A stretch of 64,000 nucleotides of DNA, from assembly GCA_020697375.1 (NCBI GenBank), contig JAJFBJ010000001.1, positions 141,349 through 205,348 of the forward strand, given 5' to 3'. Positions within the stretch are counted from its first letter, which is position 1; each line of letters starts with the position of its first letter. A program made the translations under genes and the position numbers. Positions 18,257 through 26,727 of this stretch are shown here, piece by piece. The notes under the pieces were generated by a model. The model searched no databases. It was not told where the DNA came from and worked only from the letters and a program-made list of their open reading frames with translations. Origin of the DNA: Nitrospira sp. (GTDB taxonomy: Bacteria > Nitrospirota > Nitrospiria > Nitrospirales > Nitrospiraceae).

Positions 18257-18273
18257 GTAGACGTGCGACTGGC
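18257..18273 (+). repeat. Short dispersed repeat, copy 4
   Basis: GTAGACGTGCGACTGGC after the pyrimidine run TCTATTCCCACCTCCC. It matches copy 3 at most positions. Confidence 0.45.
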
Positions 18274-18323
18274 GAGGAAGGTGATCAGGCTCCTGAGCGT
18301 GTTCACAGCAGCGGCGAAGGTAT

Positions 18324-18439
18324 TGCTCTGCCAGAGGCGTACCGTCCTGCATTGCAGGTGGCATCTGCTGTTCGAAGCTGCGTTTTCCCGAAGGGAAACG
18401 CAGCAAGTTCAGATGCCAAGGTCGTCTCTGGCAGGGCAA
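18324..18439. repeat. Nested inverted repeat able to form a long hairpin
   Basis: Outer arms are TGCTCTGCCAGAG (18324-18336) and CTCTGGCAGGGCAA (18426-18439). Inner arms are GGCATCTG (18360) and CAGATGCC (to 18417). The core is GCTGCGTTT, a TCCCGAAGGG loop, then AAACGCAGC. A separate 13-bp near-palindrome CCTGCATTGCAGG lies inside. The nesting is too regular to be chance, but no transposase or known RNA family is identified. Confidence 0.6.
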
Positions 18440-18489
18440 GCCGGTGCGTGATATTACGCGAAAGGAGTCTGATCATTTCCCTCGCCCCC

Positions 18490-19158
18490 TCACACCGGCC
18501 ACTTCTCCTCGTTCCAGGCCATCTCCCAAAACATCCACTCATACTTCGAGCTGATCAGGAACGACTGTTCCATTCGCTTTTTTTCCTCATGTCCCGCAGT
18601 TCGCGCCCAGGTATCGACCCTGGCTCGCATCCATTCCTGCACCGCCTCGAATTCCGGCGAGGCATAGAGCAGGAGCCAGTCCCGATAGGGGTGTTTGGCC
18701 GGCGGGGCGCCGCTCTTGAGGAAGTGTTTGCCGAGCACGCAATAGATCCAGGCGCAGGGAAGAGCGACAACCGCGATTTCTGTGGCAGTCCCGCCCTGGG
18801 CTACGGCAAGCATGTGGCGGGTATAGGCATAGTTGGTGGGGGCCATCGGCTCGTTCAGCATGTCCTGCGGCGAGAGCTTCCAACGTTTGCCGTAGTTCTC
18901 ATGGAGGCTCCGTTCGACCGTGATGGTGTCTTCGGCCAGTTTGGCAAAGCGCAAAGCCGATTCGGAATCCGGCGCGCGCAAGGCGCCGGCGGCGAAGATA
19001 CGGGCGAGATCTGCGAGGAACCGCGCATCCTGCAGGATGTAGTAGCGGAACTTGCGCTCCGGCAACGTACCCTTGCCGAGGGCGACGACAAACGGGTGGG
19101 TCAGTTGCGCTTCCCACACGGGTTGGGCGAGTTTGCGAAGATGGTTCGAAAAGGACAT
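18490..19158 (-). CDS. tenA: Thiaminase II / aminopyrimidine aminohydrolase
   Basis: A 222-residue TenA-family enzyme that hydrolyses thiamine breakdown products to hydroxymethylpyrimidine for salvage. The active-site residues match the Bacillus subtilis numbering: Asp44 in LQDARF, Tyr112 in NYAYTRH, Cys135 in ALPCAW and a Glu in SKYEWMFWE at 207. The ATG at 19158 has AAGGAG 8 bases upstream. It stands alone. Its product feeds ThiD, whose gene is 5 kb to the left. No TPP riboswitch is visible in the 120 bp upstream, but that segment contains short direct repeats of GAGTCATTG. Confidence 0.92.
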   Translation of the reverse strand: MSFSNHLRKLAQPVWEAQLTHPFVVALGKGTLPERKFRYYILQDARFLADLARIFAAGALRAPDSESALRFAKLAEDTITVERSLHENYGKRWKLSPQDMLNEPMAPTNYAYTRHMLAVAQGGTATEIAVVALPCAWIYCVLGKHFLKSGAPPAKHPYRDWLLLYASPEFEAVQEWMRARVDTWARTAGHEEKKRMEQSFLISSKYEWMFWEMAWNEEKWPV

Positions 19159-19281
19159 TTGCGTACTCCTTTCGCGCAACATATAAGCCTGAATTGATTC
19201 AGTGAGTCATTGCATCACTGAGTCATTGGATCAATGACTAACTGGTCCGATGAACAAATGCTGCAATGTGGCATGACCCTG

Positions 19282-20685
19282 TCATGCTCTGGGCGCCCAG
19301 GGTCTGGGTAGTTGATTGATCCCGTCCAGGGCGGCGACCCGATAACATTCCGCGAGGGTCGGGTAGTTGAAGACCGCGTCTATGAAGTAGTCGATCTGGC
19401 CATGGTACGCCATGACGGTCTGACCGATGTGGATGAGTTCCGTGGCCCCATCGCCGATCGCATGGACGCCCAACAACTGCCGGGTCTTGTTGTGAAACAG
19501 GAGCTTCAGCATGCCGATGTCGTCTCCGATGAGCTGCCCCCTGGCAATCTCCCGATAACGGGCGATTCCCACGGCGTAGGGGATGCCCTGTTTGGTGAGA
19601 TCATCTTCATTGCGGCCAACCATGGAAATCTCCGGGATCGAGTAGATGCCGTAGGGCATCAATTCCGAATGGGTCTGGCAGTCAATCCCGAAGGCATGGC
19701 AGGCAGCGTGGCGACCCTGTTGCATGGAGGTAGATGCCAGCGCGGGAAAGCCGATGATGTCGCCTGCCGCATAGATGTGCGGCACGGCGGTTTGATAGTG
19801 CTCATTTACCTGCAGCCGCCCGCGGTCGTCCGCCGCCAATCCGACCGCTTTGAGGTTCAACGGGGCGCTCGCGCCGATTCGTCCGACCGAGTAGAGCACG
19901 GTCGTCGCGCCGATTTCCTTGCCGCTCTTGAGCCTGACGATGGCCTGTTGGGCAGGATGCCCCTCAACGGACACCACTTCCTCGTTGAACCGCAGAGTGA
20001 CGCCGATGCTGCGCATATGATACTGAAGGGCCTCGATCGTTTCCTGGTCGACGAACTCCAGCAAGCGCGACCGGCGTTCGATCAGCGTGACGTGAATACC
20101 CATGGTGGCCAGGATCGAGGCGTATTCCGTGCCCACCACGCCGCCGCCGATGATGGTGATGGACTTGGGCAACTGTTTCAGCGCCAAGAGGCCGTCGGTA
20201 TCGATGATGCTGTGGTCGTCGAAGGGAATGTGGGCTGGTCTGGCCGGGATGGTGCCGCAGGCGATGACGATGAAATCAGCCGAATGTTCCACATGGTCGT
20301 CTGGACTTTTGATGCGCAGGCAATGCGGATCGGCGAATTCGGCGACGCCGAACAGCATTTCTACATCGTTTCGGGTCATTTGATTCTGGATGATTTCGAT
20401 TTCCCGTTTGATCACATGGTTGGAGCGGAAGGTCAGATCTTCCATCGTGATGTCCTGTTTGACGCGGTAACTCGCGCCATACAGGCTGCGCTGGTGGAAG
20501 CCGGAGAGGTACAGGACCGCTTCGCGGAGGGACTTGCTGGGAATCGTGCCGGTATTGGTGCAGACGCCGCCGACGACCTGTTTGCACTCGATGATGCCGA
20601 CCTTTTTGCCCAGCTTGGCTGCCTGGATGGCAGCTTTCTGGCCTGCCGGGCCGGTGCCGATCACCAACAGATCGTAATGCGCCAT
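19282..20685 (-). CDS. sthA: Soluble pyridine nucleotide transhydrogenase (Si-specific)
   Basis: A 467-residue flavoprotein of the pyridine nucleotide-disulphide oxidoreductase superfamily. FAD motif VIGTGPAGQKAA is near residue 8, the NAD(P) motif is IIGGGVVGTEYAS, and the second FAD motif is IYAAGDIIG. The active-site block is GGVCTNTGTIPSK with only Cys42 and no second cysteine four residues later. That single-Cys form is typical of SthA/Udh, which moves hydride between NADH and NADP+, and not of lipoamide or glutathione reductases. A dihydrolipoamide dehydrogenase is therefore unlikely. It has a typical length. Confidence 0.93.
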   Translation of the reverse strand: MAHYDLLVIGTGPAGQKAAIQAAKLGKKVGIIECKQVVGGVCTNTGTIPSKSLREAVLYLSGFHQRSLYGASYRVKQDITMEDLTFRSNHVIKREIEIIQNQMTRNDVEMLFGVAEFADPHCLRIKSPDDHVEHSADFIVIACGTIPARPAHIPFDDHSIIDTDGLLALKQLPKSITIIGGGVVGTEYASILATMGIHVTLIERRSRLLEFVDQETIEALQYHMRSIGVTLRFNEEVVSVEGHPAQQAIVRLKSGKEIGATTVLYSVGRIGASAPLNLKAVGLAADDRGRLQVNEHYQTAVPHIYAAGDIIGFPALASTSMQQGRHAACHAFGIDCQTHSELMPYGIYSIPEISMVGRNEDDLTKQGIPYAVGIARYREIARGQLIGDDIGMLKLLFHNKTRQLLGVHAIGDGATELIHIGQTVMAYHGQIDYFIDAVFNYPTLAECYRVAALDGINQLPRPWAPRA

Positions 20686-20882
20686 TTCACCTCTACTGCG
20701 ACAGCCGATACTCTCGCTCGCCGCTGCCGTTCTCGCTCAGTCTCCTCGACGTAGCCAGAGACTACGCCACCGTCGCCTTCACTGCGAGCGACAATGGTAG
20801 GCTTCGGTCCCGGCTGTCTCGTGACGAGGCGCTATTGCCATTGGCCGAGTGGCCCGTGAATCAGTGAATCAACCGCTTCGCG
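20686..20882. other. Intergenic region between sthA and tpx
   Basis: It contains GTTCTCGCTCAG and a small CGTAGC/GCCAGAGACTACG palindrome near 20745-20770. This resembles the central tract of the intergenic repeat family, but the terminal inverted ends are not visible. It is probably a degraded copy. Confidence 0.35.
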
Positions 20883-21569
20883 TCAACTGGCCGTGACGAG
20901 CGACCGCGCATATGTGAAGGCTTCCTCCAGGTCTGGCAATTGCCCCAGCTCTGGCGTGATTTGGAGATAACGGACTGTATTGTCCTTGTCCACGACCATC
21001 ACGGCGCGGCTCAGCAGATGAGGATCTTTGAGCAGGAGCCCGTGTGCCTTGCCGAAATCGGCGGCGCGGAAATCGGAAAGGAACGTCACGTTGGAAATTT
21101 TCGCCTCCTCAGCGAAACGCTTTTGAGCGAAGGGAGTATCGATACTGATCGTGATGAGCTCCACCATCCGGTCCAGCCCCTTGTTCTTTTCGCTCAAATA
21201 GTGGGTTTGTTGTTCGCAGACCTTGGTGTCGACAGAAGGAACGACACTGATGATGCGGACCTTCCCTTTCCCCTTGGTCTCGTTGATATTGACCATCGAC
21301 AAATCGGTTCGAACCAGTTTGACATCTCGCAGACTGTCGCCGACCTTGATTCCCATGCCTGAGAGCATCAGCGGTTTGCCTTGAAACAGGATGTTGTTGC
21401 CTTCGCCCGCGGTCGTGCTGCCGTTGGCGATGGGGAGATCTTTATAGGCAAAGTCCGGCTGACCAGGAACGGGCATATTCGCGCAGCCGCTGAGTCCCAC
21501 ACAAGCCAGGATGGCCAGGAGGCATGAAAGTGAGCGGGACGGGGTCGCACGGGGTGGAATCGACAACAT
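20883..21569 (-). CDS. tpx: Thiol peroxidase (Tpx-type), lipoprotein form
   Basis: A 228-residue protein with a lipoprotein signal peptide; the lipobox is LSGC with the lipidated Cys29. The peroxiredoxin domain covers residues about 65-225. The peroxidatic Cys118 is in VPSVDTKVCEQQ, the Tpx form of the site. In Tpx of Escherichia coli a resolving cysteine follows the segment DLPFAQxRF. Here the segment is DTPFAQKRF and the next residue is Ala153, so the resolving cysteine is missing. The mature protein has only the lipid-bearing and the peroxidatic cysteine, so it must be a one-cysteine enzyme reduced by a partner. It should face the periplasm. It starts at the Met before the signal peptide. 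Confidence 0.88.
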   Translation of the reverse strand: MLSIPPRATPSRSLSCLLAILACVGLSGCANMPVPGQPDFAYKDLPIANGSTTAGEGNNILFQGKPLMLSGMGIKVGDSLRDVKLVRTDLSMVNINETKGKGKVRIISVVPSVDTKVCEQQTHYLSEKNKGLDRMVELITISIDTPFAQKRFAEEAKISNVTFLSDFRAADFGKAHGLLLKDPHLLSRAVMVVDKDNTVRYLQITPELGQLPDLEEAFTYARSLVTAS

Positions 21570-21641
21570 GGAAGGGCCTCCTCGATGGATGAAAGATATG
21601 CAGGATTCTTTCGCCACTTTATGGAGGCATTTGGCGCTCTG

Positions 21642-22607
21642 TCAAGGTTGCAGAAAGTCGAGGAGATGCCGGTTGACGGCCTGCGGCTGTTCCCATTGTG
21701 GGATATGGCCTGCTTTGGGAATCATGATCAGCCGAGCGTGAGGAATGGCGGCTTGGAGGTCGCGCGCGACTTGAGGAGGGAAGAGCCGATCATGTTCGCC
21801 CCACATTATCAGCGTGCGCTGTCGGATCTCATGGAGCCGCGAGGCAAAGTGCCGTTCCCATAGGGGCAGGCTATCTCTGATCGACAGCAGCGGTCCGATC
21901 GTGTCCGCCCGTTGACGATTCCGGTTGGAACGGTCCAGTACTGCCGGCGTGATCAGGGTCGGATCATAAATGATTTCCTTCAGCACGGCCTCCACGCTAT
22001 GGCTGCCGAACAGCCAGGCGCCGAAACGGGCCAGCCAGGCCGGCACGCGGGTATTCACCGCGCGTTTCATCAGAGGACTTGCCAGTCGTTCGCGCACATG
22101 GTCGGGCAAGCCATCGATCAGGATCAGCTGTTCGACCCGCTCCGGGTGGGTCAAGGCCATGCCGATAGCCACGCCGCCTCCCATGGAATTGCCGATCAGC
22201 GTGGCCCTGGAGAGATTGAGCGCATCCATGAGGCCGTGCACCGAGTCGATCAGCTCTTCCGGTCGGTAGTCGAGGTCCGGCCTGTCCGAGAGGCCCGATC
22301 CGATCAGGTCTGGGGTGATGACGCGGAAGCGCGCGGCGAGGGGATTTTGTTGATATTCCCACTGCCACATCGATCCGCCATAGCCGTGGATCAGGATGAG
22401 CGTTGGGCCCTGGCCTTCGTCCAAATAGGCGATCCGGTGGCCGTGCACGGTGGCGGATTTTACGGGGAACCGCTGGATGGCGTCGAACCAGGGAGGGATC
22501 TGTGGGGATGCCGCACAACCACTCATGAAGATTGCCGCGAGATAGAACATGGCGAGGAATGCCGGCGCGACAGTCGAACGCCGGATGAGCCATGCCGGAA
22601 GTCGCAC
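21642..22607 (-). CDS. Alpha/beta hydrolase, lipoprotein
   Basis: A 321-residue exported hydrolase. The N-terminus is a signal peptide with lipobox FMSGC and Cys31. The oxyanion block is HGYGGSMW, the catalytic serine is Ser141 in GNSMGGG, an acidic residue lies in the MWGEHDRLFP loop, and the catalytic histidine is in KAGHIPQWEQP. These fit the large alpha/beta hydrolase family that includes haloalkane dehalogenases and C-C bond hydrolases. The start is 3 bp after the stop of the carboxylase subunit, so it is probably the last gene of that operon. The substrate is not predictable. Confidence 0.87.
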   Translation of the reverse strand: MRLPAWLIRRSTVAPAFLAMFYLAAIFMSGCAASPQIPPWFDAIQRFPVKSATVHGHRIAYLDEGQGPTLILIHGYGGSMWQWEYQQNPLAARFRVITPDLIGSGLSDRPDLDYRPEELIDSVHGLMDALNLSRATLIGNSMGGGVAIGMALTHPERVEQLILIDGLPDHVRERLASPLMKRAVNTRVPAWLARFGAWLFGSHSVEAVLKEIIYDPTLITPAVLDRSNRNRQRADTIGPLLSIRDSLPLWERHFASRLHEIRQRTLIMWGEHDRLFPPQVARDLQAAIPHARLIMIPKAGHIPQWEQPQAVNRHLLDFLQP

Positions 22608-22610
22608 GGG

Positions 22611-24602
22611 CTACTCCAGCTGAAGGACCGTTTCATCGATCTTGACGTGTTCTCCCTCGACGACGAGGATGGCGACCACCCGCCCGTCCATGGAGGCAGG
22701 TACTTGGCTTTCCATCTTCATCGCCTCGATGATCAAGAGCGGATCACCCGTCCTTACCTCGGCGCCTTCCGTCACCAACACCTTCACCACACGGCCCGGC
22801 ATCGGCGGCGCCACATCACCGGTCTTGGTCGGCTTGGGACGTTTCGGTTTGGTCTTGCTGCCGCTCGCCGGAGCTTCAGGCACACCCGCGAGCACTTCCT
22901 GCAGCGGTTCGAGCGACACTTCCTGCAGTCGCTCGTTGACGCGGATGTAGTAGGGCTTGCGGCCGTCGGTGGTCCGGCCGGAGCCGGAGACGACGACGTG
23001 ATAGGTTTCACCGTGGACGGTGATGTTGAATTCCGCCGGGGCGAGATGAAGGTCGTGCGCCACGGCCGGACCTTTGGTTTCCGTCGGCTCGAGCGGTTCC
23101 GGTTGGAGCTCTCCGCGTTCACGCGCTTCGAAAAAATCACGGGCGATCGCGGGGAATAGAGCGAACGACAATTGATCTTCCGGGGTAGTGGCCGTTTCAG
23201 GCATGTCTTTATTGAGCTTGTCGAATTCCGGCTCCAGTCGATCGGCCGGCCGCCCCTTGACCGGCTCTTCATCCCCGATCGCCCTCGCCATGATGGCCTT
23301 ATCGAGCGCACCGGGCGCGCGCCCGTATAGCCCCAGAAAGTAATTCTTGGTTTCCGTCGTGATGACCTTGTAGCGCTCGCCCTGCTCGCCGGTCAGCACG
23401 TTTAACGTCGCTTGCGTGCCGACGATCTGGCTGGTCGGCGTGACCAGCGGTGGATACCCCATGTCCTTCCGAACACGCGGCACTTCGTCGAGGACTTCCT
23501 TCATGCGATCGAGCGCATTCTGTTCCGCTAGCTGCGCGGCGAGATTGGACAACATCCCTCCTGGAATCTGCGATGTGAGAATCTCGGCATCCACGCCGGT
23601 GAAGTCGCTTTCAAACTGACGGTATTTGCGGCGTACGTTGCGGAAGTGTTCGGTGATCGGCTCGAACTGCCGAAGGTCCAGCCCGGTATCATAGGGTGTA
23701 TTGCGCAGGCCGGCGATCATCGTTTCCGTCGGTGGATGCGAAGTCCCGCCCGCCAAGGGGGAAACCGAGGTGTCCAGCATATCGAGCCCTCCAAACACCG
23801 CCATGAGAGCCGACATCGAGGCCATCCCGGACGTGTAATGGCTATGGAGGTGGATCGGAACTTTCACGGCCTGTTTGAGCCGGCGGATCAGTGTGTAAGC
23901 ATCCTGTGGTGCGAGGAGGCCGGCCATGTCTTTGATGCAAAGCGTATCGGTGCCCAGGTCTTCCAATTGTTTGGCCATCGACACAAACCGGTCGATGCCA
24001 TGGACGGGGCTGACGGTGTAGCAAATAGTCGCCTCGACATGTTTGCCGCAGCCCTTCACTTCCCGAATGGCTCGGTCGAGGTTGCGAACGTCGTTGAGCG
24101 CGTCGAAAATGCGGAAGACATCGATGCCGTTGGCTGCGGAGCGTTCGATGAATTTGTCGAGGACATCATCGGCATAATGCCGATAGCCCACCAGGTTTTG
24201 CCCCCGCAGCAACATCTGCAGCTTGGTGTTCGGCATGGCTTCGCGCAGGGCTCGCAGCCGCTCCCATGGATCTTCCTTAAGAAAGCGGAGACAGGTGTCG
24301 AACGTGGCGCCGCCCCACACTTCCAACGACCAATACCCCACGGCGTCGAGCTTTTGAGCGATGGGAAGCATGTCTTCCGTCCGCATCCGCGTCGCCAGCA
24401 GCGATTGATGTCCGTCTCGGAAGGCGACATCGGTCAACAACAGTTTCTTCCCGGGGGATGGTTCGAGGTGAAATCCGGGAATTACCGGTTTCACGTTTCT
24501 GATGAGGCGCGAGGCCGCCGCACGGGCAGTCTTGGGACGCGGTTTCTTCGGCGGTGATTTTTGGGGGACGGATTTCTTTGTCTTTTTCGTTGCCATACTC
24601 AC
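22611..24602 (-). CDS. pycB: Biotin-dependent carboxyltransferase subunit (pyruvate carboxylase B / 2-oxoglutarate carboxylase large subunit type)
   Basis: A 663-residue protein. A Lys/Pro-rich N-terminus (residues 1-45) is followed by the carboxyltransferase domain starting at TDVAFRDGHQSLLATR. The metal- and substrate-binding helix contains CIKDMAGLL, and a histidine-rich strand reads HLHSHYTSG. The C-terminus is a biotinyl domain with EAMKMESQ; Lys629 should carry biotin. This is the two-subunit layout shared by PycB, oxaloacetate decarboxylase alpha and the CfiA subunit of 2-oxoglutarate carboxylase in Hydrogenobacter. No sodium-pump subunits are present, which argues against oxaloacetate decarboxylase. 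The start is GTG 24602 or ATG 24596. Confidence 0.88.
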   Translation of the reverse strand: MSMATKKTKKSVPQKSPPKKPRPKTARAAASRLIRNVKPVIPGFHLEPSPGKKLLLTDVAFRDGHQSLLATRMRTEDMLPIAQKLDAVGYWSLEVWGGATFDTCLRFLKEDPWERLRALREAMPNTKLQMLLRGQNLVGYRHYADDVLDKFIERSAANGIDVFRIFDALNDVRNLDRAIREVKGCGKHVEATICYTVSPVHGIDRFVSMAKQLEDLGTDTLCIKDMAGLLAPQDAYTLIRRLKQAVKVPIHLHSHYTSGMASMSALMAVFGGLDMLDTSVSPLAGGTSHPPTETMIAGLRNTPYDTGLDLRQFEPITEHFRNVRRKYRQFESDFTGVDAEILTSQIPGGMLSNLAAQLAEQNALDRMKEVLDEVPRVRKDMGYPPLVTPTSQIVGTQATLNVLTGEQGERYKVITTETKNYFLGLYGRAPGALDKAIMARAIGDEEPVKGRPADRLEPEFDKLNKDMPETATTPEDQLSFALFPAIARDFFEARERGELQPEPLEPTETKGPAVAHDLHLAPAEFNITVHGETYHVVVSGSGRTTDGRKPYYIRVNERLQEVSLEPLQEVLAGVPEAPASGSKTKPKRPKPTKTGDVAPPMPGRVVKVLVTEGAEVRTGDPLLIIEAMKMESQVPASMDGRVVAILVVEGEHVKIDETVLQLE

Positions 24603-24664
24603 GGCCTTGGGCGGCGGATCCGCTTACGTAACAGGTTGAGGTATTGCTGCCGAGCGGCTGGAGA

Positions 24665-26083
24665 TCAGAGTCCTTCGTAGGCGGCGATCGCTGCGGAAAT
24701 CGCCAGCACCAGGTCTTCGGGCTCCTCTGACTCTTCGTATTGATAGAGGTCCGGATGGGTGTCCAGGTAGGACGTGTCGAATCGTCCGGCTTGAAAATCC
24801 TGCTCCATCATAATGTTCTTCATGAATGGAATCGTTGTCTTCACCCCACGCAAGACATATTCTTCGAGCGACCGCCGCATGCGACTGACGGTTTCTTCCC
24901 AGGTGCGTCCGCGGACGGTGAGCTTTGCCAGCAGCGCATCATAGTAGGGCGGAATCGTGTAGTCCCGGTAAACCGCGCCATCGATACGGACTCCGATGCC
25001 GCCGGGTGACAGATAGGCCGTCACGGTGCCGGTGCAAGGCATGAAATTGTTGCGGGGGTCCTCCGCGTTGATGCGGCATTGGATTGCATGGCCCTGCAGG
25101 GTGACATCCTTCTGGCGGATCTCCAGCGGCTTTCCGGCGGCAATGGAGATTTGATTGCGGACGATGTCGATGGCCGTGATCTGCTCCGTGACCGTATGTT
25201 CGACCTGAAGGCGTGGATTCATCTCGATGAAGTAAAAATGGCCCTCCTGGTCCAGCAGGAATTCAACCGTGCCGGCATTGTCGTATTGCACCGCCTTGGC
25301 AATGGCGATGGCGGCCTCGCCCATCTGGGCGCGCAACTTCGACGTCAAGACCAGCGAGGGAGCGATTTCGATCAGCTTTTGGTGCCGCCTCTGGATAGAG
25401 CAGTCCCGTTCACCCAGGTGGATGATATTGCCATGTTTATCACCCAGGATCTGAAACTCGATATGGTGCGGGCGCTCGATGTACTTTTCGATGAACACGC
25501 TGCCGTCGCCGAAGGCCGCTTGGGCTTCCCGGCCGGCGCCCTCCATGTTTTCGCGCAATTCCTGATCCGACCGCACCACACGCAGTCCGCGTCCGCCGCC
25601 CCCCGCGCTGGCCTTGATCATGACCGGGTAATTGACGCGGTGGGCGAACTCAAGGGCTTCTTCGACATCCGTGACACCGCCTTCCGTGCCGGGCACGATC
25701 GGGACACCGGCCTGCCTGGCGATCTCACGCGCTTTGACCTTGCTGCCCATGAGATGTATGGCTTGCGGGGACGGACCGATGAAGGTAATGCCGGAGGCTT
25801 GGCAGAGATGAGCGAATTGTGCGTTCTCCGACAGAAAACCATAGCCCGGATGAATTGCATCGGCGCCGATGCGCTGGGCGATCTCCACGATCTGCTTCAT
25901 GTCGAGGAAGCCTTTGACGGGCCCCGGGCCTACGAGGTACGACTCGTCAGCCTTCTTGACATAGATGCCGGTGGAATCCGCTTCGGAATAGATCGCCGCC
26001 GTCGCGATGTTGAGCTCGCGACAGCCACGAATGATGCGCATGGCGATTTCGCCACGATTGGCAATGAGGATCTTCCGGAACAT
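24665..26083 (-). CDS. pycA: Biotin carboxylase subunit (pyruvate or 2-oxoglutarate carboxylase A)
   Basis: A 472-residue ATP-grasp biotin carboxylase. The N-terminal block is ILIANRGEIAMRIIRGC. The glycine-rich ATP loop is KASAGGGGRGLRVV, the active-site segment is EMNPRLQVEHTVTE, and the C-terminal RMRRSLEEYVLRGVKTTIPF is standard for the fold. AccC of acetyl-CoA carboxylase is close in sequence, but its neighbour here is the carboxyltransferase with its own biotin domain, not accB. The two subunits therefore form a carboxylase acting on pyruvate or 2-oxoglutarate. It comes first, 62 bp ahead of its partner. Confidence 0.9.
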   Translation of the reverse strand: MFRKILIANRGEIAMRIIRGCRELNIATAAIYSEADSTGIYVKKADESYLVGPGPVKGFLDMKQIVEIAQRIGADAIHPGYGFLSENAQFAHLCQASGITFIGPSPQAIHLMGSKVKAREIARQAGVPIVPGTEGGVTDVEEALEFAHRVNYPVMIKASAGGGGRGLRVVRSDQELRENMEGAGREAQAAFGDGSVFIEKYIERPHHIEFQILGDKHGNIIHLGERDCSIQRRHQKLIEIAPSLVLTSKLRAQMGEAAIAIAKAVQYDNAGTVEFLLDQEGHFYFIEMNPRLQVEHTVTEQITAIDIVRNQISIAAGKPLEIRQKDVTLQGHAIQCRINAEDPRNNFMPCTGTVTAYLSPGGIGVRIDGAVYRDYTIPPYYDALLAKLTVRGRTWEETVSRMRRSLEEYVLRGVKTTIPFMKNIMMEQDFQAGRFDTSYLDTHPDLYQYEESEEPEDLVLAISAAIAAYEGL

Positions 26084-26260
26084 GATGGGATTGCGCGAGG
26101 CTCGGAGCCGTAGCTCACCTCTGATTCGCCTCCAGAAAAGTTCGCGTAACCTAGCATAGGGCCAAGAGAGTTGTCGAGACGAAGGGAGGGCGAGACGATG
26201 GGCGCCGGGAGAAAAAGGTTGAAGGCGGGCAGGAAGGCGTTCTCCTGCCCCGTGGAGATC

Positions 26261-26716
26261 TTATCTGCCCTTGATGAGCAACGGCTTGGATTGGGCACTG
26301 CCTCCGCCGGCCACGATAATGATGAAGGACATGCCGGCCTTCGCGTCCGGCACGACGGCTTCGATAGTGTTGTCGTTCAGGAACTGATAGTCGATTTTTT
26401 CCTTGGATGCGGCGCTGAACGTCACGCCGTGAAAGCATTCCTTGCTTCCAAAATTTTCACCTTTGATCATGACCTTCTCACCGGGGAGAGCTTCGTCCGG
26501 TTCCACCTTGGCGATGGAGGGTCGTTTCGAACGATCGCAAACCGGATCTTTCTCAACTTTGCTGGCGTCGAATCCCTTGATGGATTCGGTGTCGAACAGG
26601 CTGAACCCGGTACCCTCCACCGTCGATCCTTCTTCAGCAAAACCGCCGGAGATGGGAGTGAACATGGTGCCCAGGATAAGTGCCATGCCGAACAGGGTCG
26701 TCCCGATGGTGCGCAT
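26261..26716 (-). CDS. Exported IPT/TIG-domain protein
   Basis: A 151-residue protein beginning at ATG 26716 behind AAGGAGG. Residues 1 to about 25 are a signal peptide (cut after GGFAEE-like sequence). A single IPT/TIG Ig-like domain follows, with the telltale PSIAKVEPDEALPGEKVMIKGENFG pattern (split: SIAKVEPDEALPGE then KVMIKGENFG) and a closing VVPDAKAGMSFIIIVAGGGS. Two cysteines, in PVCDRS and SKECFH, may form a disulphide. It begins 12 bp after the stop of the PstS-like gene, so the two may be co-expressed. The function is unknown; the domain usually binds other proteins or sugars. Confidence 0.75.
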   Translation of the reverse strand: MRTIGTTLFGMALILGTMFTPISGGFAEEGSTVEGTGFSLFDTESIKGFDASKVEKDPVCDRSKRPSIAKVEPDEALPGEKVMIKGENFGSKECFHGVTFSAASKEKIDYQFLNDNTIEAVVPDAKAGMSFIIIVAGGGSAQSKPLLIKGR

Positions 26717-26727
26717 GAAAACCTCCT

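Larger units (their letters stand above)
17968..18489. other. Gene-free structured region of 522 bp
   Basis: No convincing gene. The region holds three copies of a short repeat ending in GACNTGCGACTGG (near 17984, 18102 and 18257), each preceded by a pyrimidine-rich run, and one large imperfect hairpin at 18324-18439. Spacing of the short repeats is 118 and 155 bp. It looks like remnants of a repetitive element rather than a promoter region. Confidence 0.6.

Noticed and set aside
17984..18273. Possible CRISPR array from short repeats
   Set aside because: Copies differ in sequence, spacing is 118 and 155 bp, and no cas genes are present.
19159..19281. TPP riboswitch upstream of tenA
   Set aside because: The conserved CTGAGA and ACCTGATCTGG-type elements are absent.
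22611..24602. Oxaloacetate decarboxylase alpha subunit
   Set aside because: No beta or gamma membrane subunits of the sodium pump are near; the biotin carboxylase partner points to a carboxylase.
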